The translations under genes were made by a program, and so were the position numbers. This document shows positions 7,618 through 14,803 of a stretch of DNA of 64,000 nt, one piece after another (positions within the stretch are counted from its first letter, which is position 1; every line of letters begins with the position of its first letter). This stretch comes from Roseibium sp. MMSF_3412 (GTDB lineage: Bacteria; Pseudomonadota; Alphaproteobacteria; Rhizobiales; Stappiaceae): assembly GCF_030733265.1 (NCBI RefSeq), contig NZ_JASHJI010000005.1, forward strand, positions 286,969 to 350,968, read 5' to 3'. Under the pieces are notes generated by a model. The model saw nothing but the letters and a program-made list of their open reading frames with translations. It did no database searches and was not told the DNA's origin.

Positions 7618-9405
7618 TCAGTGATCCTGCGCGACGCCTGCACCTCTTGGGATACGCACGCTTTCGACCAGTTCCTTGATCGCCTGCGGCGTCTCCTTGG
7701 TCATGCCGGAGACGACATAGGCGACCGCAAAGTTGACCGCAGCACCGATGGCTCCGAAGGAGGTCGACTTGATCGGCCCGAGCAAAGGATCCGCATCCGT
7801 GAAGGTGTTGGTACCCGGGATGAAGAACCAGCCCTTGTGCAAGAAGATGTAGACCAGTGTCACGATCAGGCCCGCCAGCATGCCGGCAACCGCACCGGTG
7901 TTGTTGATACGGGTCGAGAAGATCCCCATCATCAGTGCCGGGAAGATCGATGCCGCCGCCAGTCCGAAGGCCAGCGCCACGGTTTGCGCGGCAAAGCCTG
8001 GCGGGTTCAGCCCCAGATAGGTTGCCACCACGATGGCGACCGCCATGGCAATTCGCGCCGACAGGAGTTCGCCTTTTTCCGAAATCCGTGGATTGAACGC
8101 ACCCTTGATCAGGTCATGACTGACCGCCGAGGATATTGCCAGCAACAATCCGGCAGCCGTCGACAGCGCAGCGGCGAGACCACCTGCTGCAACCAGCCCG
8201 ATCACCCAGCTCGGCAGATTGGCAATCTCCGGATTTGCAAGCACGAGAATGTCGCGATTGAACTTTGTCAGTTCGTTGCCCACCCAGCCCTTTTCGGCGG
8301 CAAGGGTCTGCATCTCGGCATTCTTGTCATTGTAGTACTGGATCTTGCCGTCGCCGTTCTTGTCTTCCCAGTCGAGAAGGCCCGTCTTCTGCCAGGTGTC
8401 CATCCAGTCGTATTTCGGATCTTCGGCGATCGTCTCGACAGCGACTGCACCGCCATTGATGCCGCCATTCGGCCACATCATCTCGGTGATGTTGAGGCGC
8501 GCCATGGCACCGACGGCCGGAGCGGTCAGGTAAAGCAGGGCGATGAAGACCAGCGTCCAGCCCGCGGACCAGCGCGCGTCGGAAACCTTCGGCACGGTAA
8601 AGAACCGCATGATCACGTGCGGCAGCCCAGCCGTACCGATCATCAGTGACAGCGTGAACAGCACCATGTTCAGCGTGTTGGAATGGTGAGCTGTATAGGA
8701 ATTGAATCCGAGTTCGGTCACCACCTGGTCCAGCTTCGTCAGCAGCGGAACGCCGCTGGCGACGTCATTTCCGAACAGTCCGAGACCCGGAATCGGGTTA
8801 CCGGTGAGCTGAAGGGAGATGAAGATCGCCGGAATGGTATAGGCCGTGATCAGAACCACATACTGCGCCACCTGCGTGTAGGTCACGCCCTTCATGCCAC
8901 CGAAAACGGCATAGGCGAAAACGACACAGGCACCGATCAGGAGGCCGGTCGTGTTGTCCACTTCCAGGAAGCGGCCGAAGGCAACGCCGACGCCCGTCAT
9001 CTGTCCGATGACGTATGTGGTCGAGGCAACGATCAGGCAGACAACCGCCACGATCCGTGCGGTCTGGCTGTAGAACCGGTCTCCGATGAATTCGGAAACC
9101 GTGAATTTGCCGAATTTGCGCAGGTAAGGCGCGAGCAGAAGGGCAAGCAGCACGTAGCCGCCGGTCCAGCCCATGAGGAAGGAACTGTTGTCATAACCGG
9201 TAAACGCGATCAGGCCGGCCATGGAGATGAACGACGCCGCGGACATCCAGTCCGCTGCCGTCGCCATGCCGTTGGTCACCGGATGCACGCCGCGTCCGGC
9301 TGCATAGAATTCGGAGGTCGAGCCCGCGCGGGCCCAGATCGCGATGCCGATGTAGAGCGCGAAGGAACCTCCCACGAACAGCAGGTTGATAGTAAACTGA
9401 TCCAT
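7618..9405 (-). CDS. Sodium:solute symporter, acetate/ActP-like (large subunit, DUF4212-associated)
   Basis: This 595-residue membrane protein belongs to the sodium:solute symporter family, subgroup linked to a DUF4212 small subunit. About 13 hydrophobic segments are visible, with family motifs such as SEFYAAGRGV (31-40) and the PxxLRKFGKFTVSEFIGDRF stretch (93-111). The likely substrates are short monocarboxylates such as acetate. An unusual soluble insert at about 325-385 contains an EF-hand-like loop, DKNGDGKIQYYN (348-359), which could bind calcium. The gene lies 11 bp after the DUF4212 gene and is followed by the DUF294 and exonuclease genes. Confidence 0.92.
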   Translation of the reverse strand: MDQFTINLLFVGGSFALYIGIAIWARAGSTSEFYAAGRGVHPVTNGMATAADWMSAASFISMAGLIAFTGYDNSSFLMGWTGGYVLLALLLAPYLRKFGKFTVSEFIGDRFYSQTARIVAVVCLIVASTTYVIGQMTGVGVAFGRFLEVDNTTGLLIGACVVFAYAVFGGMKGVTYTQVAQYVVLITAYTIPAIFISLQLTGNPIPGLGLFGNDVASGVPLLTKLDQVVTELGFNSYTAHHSNTLNMVLFTLSLMIGTAGLPHVIMRFFTVPKVSDARWSAGWTLVFIALLYLTAPAVGAMARLNITEMMWPNGGINGGAVAVETIAEDPKYDWMDTWQKTGLLDWEDKNGDGKIQYYNDKNAEMQTLAAEKGWVGNELTKFNRDILVLANPEIANLPSWVIGLVAAGGLAAALSTAAGLLLAISSAVSHDLIKGAFNPRISEKGELLSARIAMAVAIVVATYLGLNPPGFAAQTVALAFGLAAASIFPALMMGIFSTRINNTGAVAGMLAGLIVTLVYIFLHKGWFFIPGTNTFTDADPLLGPIKSTSFGAIGAAVNFAVAYVVSGMTKETPQAIKELVESVRIPRGAGVAQDH

Positions 9406-9416
9406 CTGTCAGGCCC

Positions 9417-9677
9417 CTATTCTTCGTCCACACCGTGCTCGCGGTCGACCCTGTTCATCCAGAATGCGTAAAAGAAGATGATCGCGAGAAAGACAAGAAT
9501 TGAACCTTGTTGCGCGAACCAGAAACCGAGATCCGTTCCGCCCACGGGTATCCCGCTCAAGAGGGGGCGCAGCAGAATGCCGAACCCGAAAGAAACCAGC
9601 GCCCATATAACGAGGCTGATCGATATGATCCGCATGTTCGCGGACCAGTATCCGTTGTTGGATGAGTTTTCGGACAT
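9417..9677 (-). CDS. DUF4212 protein, symporter small subunit
   Basis: The 86-residue protein has two transmembrane segments (about residues 13-37 and 55-74), a short loop with GGTDLGFWFAQQGS between them, and a charged tail. This is the pattern of DUF4212, predicted small subunit of ActP-like symporters. The ATG at 9677 has a strong ribosome-binding site (GGAGGAG). The longer reading from 9779 has no support. It is the first gene of the minus-strand operon DUF4212, symporter, DUF294 protein, membrane protein, exonuclease. Confidence 0.9.
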   Translation of the reverse strand: MSENSSNNGYWSANMRIISISLVIWALVSFGFGILLRPLLSGIPVGGTDLGFWFAQQGSILVFLAIIFFYAFWMNRVDREHGVDEE

Positions 9678-10540
9678 GGTGTCTCCTCCACTTCGTCCTG
9701 CTGTATGCAAGCACCGTTGATGCGCGCGGCTGCTTGCGTCTCCTTCGACTATGTCTGGCCCCGACAGAGATTTCCGCATCGCACAAAAGACGAAGACGAG
9801 ACCTTGAAGTGAGGCTGGGAAATTCTTGATCCGTTTGGAGCGGGAATTGACCGTCGGTCACACGAACCGGACACGCACAGATTGCCCACAAGACAAACCA
9901 GACAATTTACTCGAAAGTTGCTTCGAAAATTTGCAAAACCTGCCTCACTAGGCTTCACATCCGAAAAACAACTTTGATGAGCAAGACTGAATTGATCAGA
10001 ATTGAGATCGGGACACTAGCAGTGGCTTTTGCGTTTACAACACTACTTACGAATTACGCTACTTAGGTATAATCATACGTATGAGTACTACTATTCCGAT
10101 GGATTAATACTTATGTATGATCGTCAAAATCCGCAGAATTCTCACGTTTCAGACGTATGAACTGGATCACACACGCGGTTCTGAACCGAGCCACGCCCGG
10201 TCAATGGCCGATCGGCAATACAAATTAGGCATGCGCATTCAACCAATTGATAATGCACTGCAACATATCTTCGCATCGGACGAGCGATCGTGGCTTGCAG
10301 GCGTGAAATCTGAGACCGTGATGTTGACACTGGTGCGCCCCCTTATGCTCGAACCAAATGCGTTCTTGCAAGAAATGCACAAACGGATTCGGCAAAGCTG
10401 TTGCGTGCGGGCACACAGTTTTTTGATCACACCGGCGGTCGACTGCGCTAACAAACCTGAATAACTGAAACGAGGCGACACAGCATGCGGAAAACAAGCT
10501 GCAGGACTTGAAGCCCGTCTTTTGAATTTGAGTTTGTTTC
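9678..10540. other. Long intergenic region, promoter of the symporter operon
   Basis: These 863 bp between divergent genes contain no convincing gene. ORFs in this interval (for example 10117-10464) lack ribosome-binding sites and family-like sequence. The middle, about 10020-10125, is AT-rich and contains a dyad and repeated TAC-type words, probably operators for the divergent promoters. Confidence 0.55.
10072..10121. promoter_or_regulatory. Inverted repeat, candidate operator of the symporter operon
   Basis: ATCATACGTATGAGTA (10072-10087) is mirrored by TACTTATGTATGAT (10108-10121), an imperfect dyad about 50 bp across, inside AT-rich DNA. Additional TACTTA/TACG words lie immediately upstream. 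It resembles a binding region for a response regulator, but no regulator is encoded next to it, so assignment is speculative. Confidence 0.4.
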
Positions 10541-11086
10541 ATGCGTTCATCACTCACGACATTCCTGGTCCTGATCGGCAGCTTTGTCGTTGTGGCAAAT
10601 CTTTATCCGCTTCTCTTCAGCTCGGACCTGCCTCCAGGCCGTTTCACCATGCTTGAAACACCACGGGAACTCCCCGAGACGGCTTTTTCAGACGCTGCAG
10701 GTAACGCGTTGGACCTGACGGACTTTGCGGGCGACTACCTGATCGTGAACGTTTGGGCCACCTGGTGTGAGCCGTGCCGCGAAGAAATGCCCGCGCTTGA
10801 TCAGCTCGCGCGCGATCTGGGCAACCGGAACATGCGCGTGATGCCGATCTCCATCGACACGACCGGCGCAGGGAACATCGAAAGCTTCTACCGGCTCCAC
10901 AAGCTGACGGACCTTCCCGTCTACATGGACCCGTCCCAGAACTCCATGCGCAGCTTCAATGTCTTCGGCATTCCAACAACGGTGCTGATCGACCCGGAAG
11001 GCCGTGAAATCGGACGCATGGTCGGACCGGCCAAGTGGGACAGCCCCGAGACGATGGACCAGCTGTCCTCGATTTTGGGATCCTAG
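10541..11086 (+). CDS. TlpA/ResA-like membrane-anchored thiol-disulfide oxidoreductase
   Basis: The 181-residue protein has one N-terminal membrane anchor (about residues 5-27) and a thioredoxin fold facing the periplasm. The redox motif is WCEPC in NVWATWCEPCREE, and the cis-Pro region is GIPTTVLID. Length and layout fit the TlpA/ResA/DsbE group, which reduces apocytochrome c or cytochrome oxidase cysteines. No cytochrome biogenesis gene is nearby, so the partner is unknown. The ribosome-binding site before the ATG is weak. Confidence 0.9.
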   Translation: MRSSLTTFLVLIGSFVVVANLYPLLFSSDLPPGRFTMLETPRELPETAFSDAAGNALDLTDFAGDYLIVNVWATWCEPCREEMPALDQLARDLGNRNMRVMPISIDTTGAGNIESFYRLHKLTDLPVYMDPSQNSMRSFNVFGIPTTVLIDPEGREIGRMVGPAKWDSPETMDQLSSILGS

Positions 11087-11269
11087 GTGATGGACCATGG
11101 CCAGCGTATTTTGGAAAAAACCCGTTTTGATTGCAATAAGGTTGCAGAATGGAGTGGCACTCCGCCCCCCAACGCAACTCGCATTGACCGATGCTGGAGA
11201 ACATTGTAAACGTGAGGTTAATTCAAAAAGAAAGATTGTGTTTAGACATAGCGATAAGAGGGAAAACCC

Positions 11270-11929
11270 ATGCTAAGAAGTGTAATAGCGGGAGCGGTGC
11301 TGCTCATGTTTGGCGCATCGGTTGCAACAGCTGCGACTGTCGTTGAACAATACAACGTGATGAGCTACGCACCCGGCAAGCACAGCCTCTACATGAATGG
11401 CCTGAGCTATCATTTTCAGCCTGGTGCCACGTTCACCAGGTACAGCGACGATACCGGATCGCTGACTGGTACTGCCACGAACAATATCGGCGACGGTTAC
11501 GACGTGAAGCTGAGCTTTGCAAACTTCCGGGACTGGACCGCTCAGACAGCGGCGGGCCTGGACGCGAAGGGAAAGAACAAGGGCGACGAAACGACCTGGA
11601 CCTTCATGGATCTCGTGGACGTGTCCACGTTGACGGGTGTCGGAACCTTCACGAGCATGTACGAACTGCTCATGAAGCCCCAGAACGGTCCCTATACGTT
11701 CCAGTATGGCGTCGGCGCCAATGACAAGAAGAAAAACATGCTCGGACTTTCGGGGTGGTTCTTCACCAAGGGACCCAACGGTGGACCGGGAGCTCCCTGC
11801 GGCAACGGTTCGGTTTGCGATTTCAATCTCAAACTTACCGCGGTACCGCTGCCAGCCGGCATCGCTCTTCTCCCGGTTGGCCTTGCCGTTCTCGCGGGAA
11901 TGCGGATGCGCAGGCGCAAGGCCGCCTGA
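11270..11929 (+). CDS. Secreted surface protein with VPLPA-CTERM sorting signal
   Basis: The 219-residue protein has a Sec signal peptide (residues 1-21, cut after VATA). Its central beta-rich domain of about 165 residues matches no family I know. The C-terminus has VPLPAG, a hydrophobic helix and an Arg-rich end (MRMRRRKAA). This tripartite tail is the VPLPA-CTERM signal, a PEP-CTERM variant processed by exosortase D in alphaproteobacteria, usually linked to exopolysaccharide. The exosortase is not in this window. A GGA ribosome-binding site precedes the ATG, and a strong terminator follows. Confidence 0.85.
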   Translation: MLRSVIAGAVLLMFGASVATAATVVEQYNVMSYAPGKHSLYMNGLSYHFQPGATFTRYSDDTGSLTGTATNNIGDGYDVKLSFANFRDWTAQTAAGLDAKGKNKGDETTWTFMDLVDVSTLTGVGTFTSMYELLMKPQNGPYTFQYGVGANDKKKNMLGLSGWFFTKGPNGGPGAPCGNGSVCDFNLKLTAVPLPAGIALLPVGLAVLAGMRMRRRKAA

Positions 11930-11965
11930 CCGGGGTTTGAAAACGGACTTTTTGGTGTGAAGTTG

Positions 11966-11992
11966 AAACCGGGCCAATTGGCCCGGTTTTTT
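11966..11992. terminator. Rho-independent terminator, probably bidirectional
   Basis: AAACCGGGCC (11966-11975) and GGCCCGGTTT (11980-11989) form a perfect 10-bp stem around AATT, followed by more T. The palindrome lies between the convergent VPLPA-CTERM and glycosyltransferase genes, and can end transcription from both sides. Confidence 0.9.
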
Positions 11993-12030
11993 GGTCCGGC
12001 AGGACAACAGCTGTCAGGAAGACCCGTACC

Positions 12031-14310
12031 CTATGCAGGACTGTCGCTGACGTCATCGACCTCATCGCTTTCAACATCGGGATCGTCCGGCTGCGGCTCA
12101 TCATCGTCCCGCCCGGGCACGACCCTGACCATCGCGGTCTCGCACAGACTGGCAATCGCTTCACCCGCACCAGTCGCGCCGTTCTCTGCAAGATGATTTG
12201 CGATACCGGCATGCGCAGCGCGCATGACCTCTCGAGTTCCCGGGTCCAGCAAGCGATCAAGAGCGGGCTTGAGGCCGAAATCGGCTCTGTGCCGCACGAG
12301 ACAACCCAGCCCGTTTGCCTCTGCAAAACGTCCCCTCAGGATTTGCCTGTCCTGCTGCGCGTGTTCATTTGGCACCCAGACGGTTGGCAATCCTTCCGCC
12401 ATATGTTCCGTGAACGTGTTGTAACCCGCTGCGGCCACGGCAATGTCGAATGCTCTCAGAAATTTGCCGAACGGGTACTCGGTGAGCCGGGTAACACCTG
12501 CCGGCAAGTCTGTGCTCTCCCCGGCGATACGCCACTCGGCGAGCGTTGTCCCGACACCGGAACGCCCGTGAAGGTGCGCAAGCGTCCGCGCTGCCATACG
12601 GCTGGTATCGGTGTTGTTGCCTGATCCAAGCGCGACGAGAACGTTGACATGCTCCGCATCAAGGCCGAGCTGCGCGCAGGCAGCCTGCCGGTCCAGCATT
12701 TGATTTCGGTCCAGAAGTCTGACCGGCGGCACCAGCAGCGCCTGAGGCCGATAGGCGACGGTCGGCCCGTCGTCGCGCGCCCACGCCAGCTCGCCCGGTT
12801 CCACGACGAGGTCGAACGTGGCGCCCCGGTCCAGTGCATCCAGATCCCGGTTCGCGCCCCAGAACGCACGCCGGATCCAGACCCGCGCGACATCGGGCCG
12901 CGTATCCATCGCCCTCATCAGTCCCAGGAACGGAACGTTGCCGTCGAAAACCAGGGCACTGGGATCGTAGAAGTCGAGAGCTGCGGTCAACGCATCCGTC
13001 AGCGCCACATCCCAGTGTTCCTTGCGCTCACCGTAAGCTGAATGATACGGCAGATGCTCACCCGAATACCCGTAGCGATGCACGATATCGACGGCTCTGG
13101 AATGGCTCACGAACACGGGTGTGAGGTGTGCAGGCAAGCGCCGGGCAATGGCGAGTTGACGCGTCAGATGCCCAAGCCCGATACCGTTGGTCGAATAAAA
13201 AAGCACCCGCTTGCCCGGTGACGCGTGAACTGCCGGCGCATAGGGGTTGTCACGCGGTTTGCCGATGAGATCCCGCACTCTGGAAACAGCGGCCTGAGCC
13301 GTGAACATTTTATCAATGAGCTCCTTGCCGCCGGCCCGCAGGTCGGCGACGAGAGAGGGGGTCTCATGAAACTCCAGGGCGCGCTGGGCAATCTCGGACG
13401 ACCGGCCATAGATCGCCGTTCCCGCAAAAACGGCTCTGTATGCGGGTTCGAGAAAGGGAACGACGCCGCTTTGAAGCGCGCACAGGACTTCGACAGGACA
13501 CGGATCGTCGGCGGCCTGAGTGCCATTGGCGAGGATGTCGATCTTGCCGAGGAATTCGAAAAACCCGATCTGATCGTCGGGCCAGACTTCGACGGGTGCG
13601 GCCTGCGGCCATAAAGGGCGATCTGCATCCGGCGCGGCACGCAGCCGCCAGAGGACGTTGGCGGCCCGGAAGGCGCGTGCACCAGCTGCAACCGACACGA
13701 TCCATGGCCCCGACCGCGCGCGTGCATGATGGCCCAGACCGACGGTCGGCCGCGCCCGTTCCGTTCCCTCTCGATGTGAAATGCGCGCTGAAGGCACTGT
13801 CGGCAACCAGTCGGTTTTTGTTGTCGGCCAGTGTGGGACACAGTAGGACAGAGCATCCCTGCCAATCCGTGTTGTCGGGGCCCAGAGAACCGGCCCGCCG
13901 AGCACCTCGCCAGTGTTTTCCGCAACACACTCAAGCTGGGTGGGCGTCATGGACGCGAAATCGGCCGGGCGCTCAAGCGTTATCACGCGATGATCTGCCT
14001 TGACCGAACACACGTTACCGAGAGGCACGGAAAACAGACGTGCGTCGAGCCCGAGCGCAAGTCCGCACTCGACCTGCACGCCAGGAGCCAGACGCCTCAA
14101 GCGGCCCTCTTCGAAAAGCCGGCAATAGGTTGCGTCTATCGCGTAAGGGTCCGTCTTGATCTCGGCAGGCGCAACCGGAAGAACGCCGACCCGGTACCCG
14201 GCCTTGGCGAGCCCTTCAAGCATTGCGGCATGGCACGGCGCTGCGACATCGCCGATACGAATGTCTGCAAGTACAAAAACATCAAGCCGTACGGCGGATG
14301 ACCGTGCCAA
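12031..14310 (-). CDS. Bipartite glycosyltransferase with C-terminal MurG/GT28-like domain
   Basis: This 759-residue protein appears to be two glycosyltransferase-like halves. Residues 1-360 look like a GT-B-type module (N-terminal LADIRIGDVAAPCHAAML, later VPFLEPAYRAVF). Residues from about 360 open with KRVLFYSTNGIGLGHLTRQL, the N-terminal loop of MurG-like enzymes. They continue with VLVALGSGNN and a donor-site region EHMAEGLPTVWVPNEHAQQDRQ, typical of the UDP-sugar GT28 family. The acidic tail DDDEPQPDDPDVES is unstructured. The start is probably TTG at 14310, because an in-frame stop lies just upstream and conserved sequence begins at once; the next ATG is at 14223. It follows the lipoprotein and caspase genes on the same strand. 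Acceptor unknown. Confidence 0.8.
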   Translation of the reverse strand: MARSSAVRLDVFVLADIRIGDVAAPCHAAMLEGLAKAGYRVGVLPVAPAEIKTDPYAIDATYCRLFEEGRLRRLAPGVQVECGLALGLDARLFSVPLGNVCSVKADHRVITLERPADFASMTPTQLECVAENTGEVLGGPVLWAPTTRIGRDALSYCVPHWPTTKTDWLPTVPSARISHREGTERARPTVGLGHHARARSGPWIVSVAAGARAFRAANVLWRLRAAPDADRPLWPQAAPVEVWPDDQIGFFEFLGKIDILANGTQAADDPCPVEVLCALQSGVVPFLEPAYRAVFAGTAIYGRSSEIAQRALEFHETPSLVADLRAGGKELIDKMFTAQAAVSRVRDLIGKPRDNPYAPAVHASPGKRVLFYSTNGIGLGHLTRQLAIARRLPAHLTPVFVSHSRAVDIVHRYGYSGEHLPYHSAYGERKEHWDVALTDALTAALDFYDPSALVFDGNVPFLGLMRAMDTRPDVARVWIRRAFWGANRDLDALDRGATFDLVVEPGELAWARDDGPTVAYRPQALLVPPVRLLDRNQMLDRQAACAQLGLDAEHVNVLVALGSGNNTDTSRMAARTLAHLHGRSGVGTTLAEWRIAGESTDLPAGVTRLTEYPFGKFLRAFDIAVAAAGYNTFTEHMAEGLPTVWVPNEHAQQDRQILRGRFAEANGLGCLVRHRADFGLKPALDRLLDPGTREVMRAAHAGIANHLAENGATGAGEAIASLCETAMVRVVPGRDDDEPQPDDPDVESDEVDDVSDSPA

Positions 14311-14324
14311 CTAGGATCGTCCGA

Positions 14325-14786
14325 CTAGGCTGCGCGGCATGTCAGACCGGAGCGGGAGGTCGCCTGGCCGCGCGGTCCGAATTTGATGCCGGTCAGCGAG
14401 GTGCTGCCGCCTCGCTCGCGCGTTTTGATTGTGACAATGTAGATGCCGTCGCGCCCCGAATTGCGCAGGATGCCGTCGGACCCGGGTGAGAGTTGAAGAT
14501 AGGCGTCAAGCGTGATGGTCTGCGTCTGTCCATCCGCTGTCCGTTGCCTGGAAGGAATGCGCGCGAAGCTGTTCGAGCCGGTTCTGCATTCGACCGCGGA
14601 CGAGATACGGCCGCTGTAGCGCAAGATGCGCGTTCCGTCGGATGTCCGTGTCACCTGCCGGAATCCCTGTTGCTTCAGACGGGCGACTTCTGCATCGATG
14701 GACACGTCAGGACGGCTGACCGAGGAACTGACACATCCTGCCAGGAACACAGTTAGGACGAATAGAGCTGCAATGGTCTTGATCAT
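14325..14786 (-). CDS. Hypothetical lipoprotein downstream of the caspase-like gene
   Basis: From the ATG at 14786 the product is 153 residues, with a lipoprotein signal peptide ending in the lipobox LAGC (cysteine at residue 18). The rest is a small basic domain with two further cysteines and no motif I recognise. A GGGA ribosome-binding site lies just upstream. An alternative ATG at 14807 overlaps the stop of the caspase gene (ATGA) and would add 7 residues. Because it is coupled to the caspase gene, a role at the envelope with that protein is plausible but unproven. Confidence 0.7.
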   Translation of the reverse strand: MIKTIAALFVLTVFLAGCVSSSVSRPDVSIDAEVARLKQQGFRQVTRTSDGTRILRYSGRISSAVECRTGSNSFARIPSRQRTADGQTQTITLDAYLQLSPGSDGILRNSGRDGIYIVTIKTRERGGSTSLTGIKFGPRGQATSRSGLTCRAA

Positions 14787-14803
14787 TGGTTCCCGCCTGT
14801 CTT

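Noticed and set aside
10117..10464. 115-residue ORF in the long gap before the thioredoxin-like gene
   Set aside because: No ribosome-binding site, no family-like sequence, and overlapping ORFs of similar size on the other strand.
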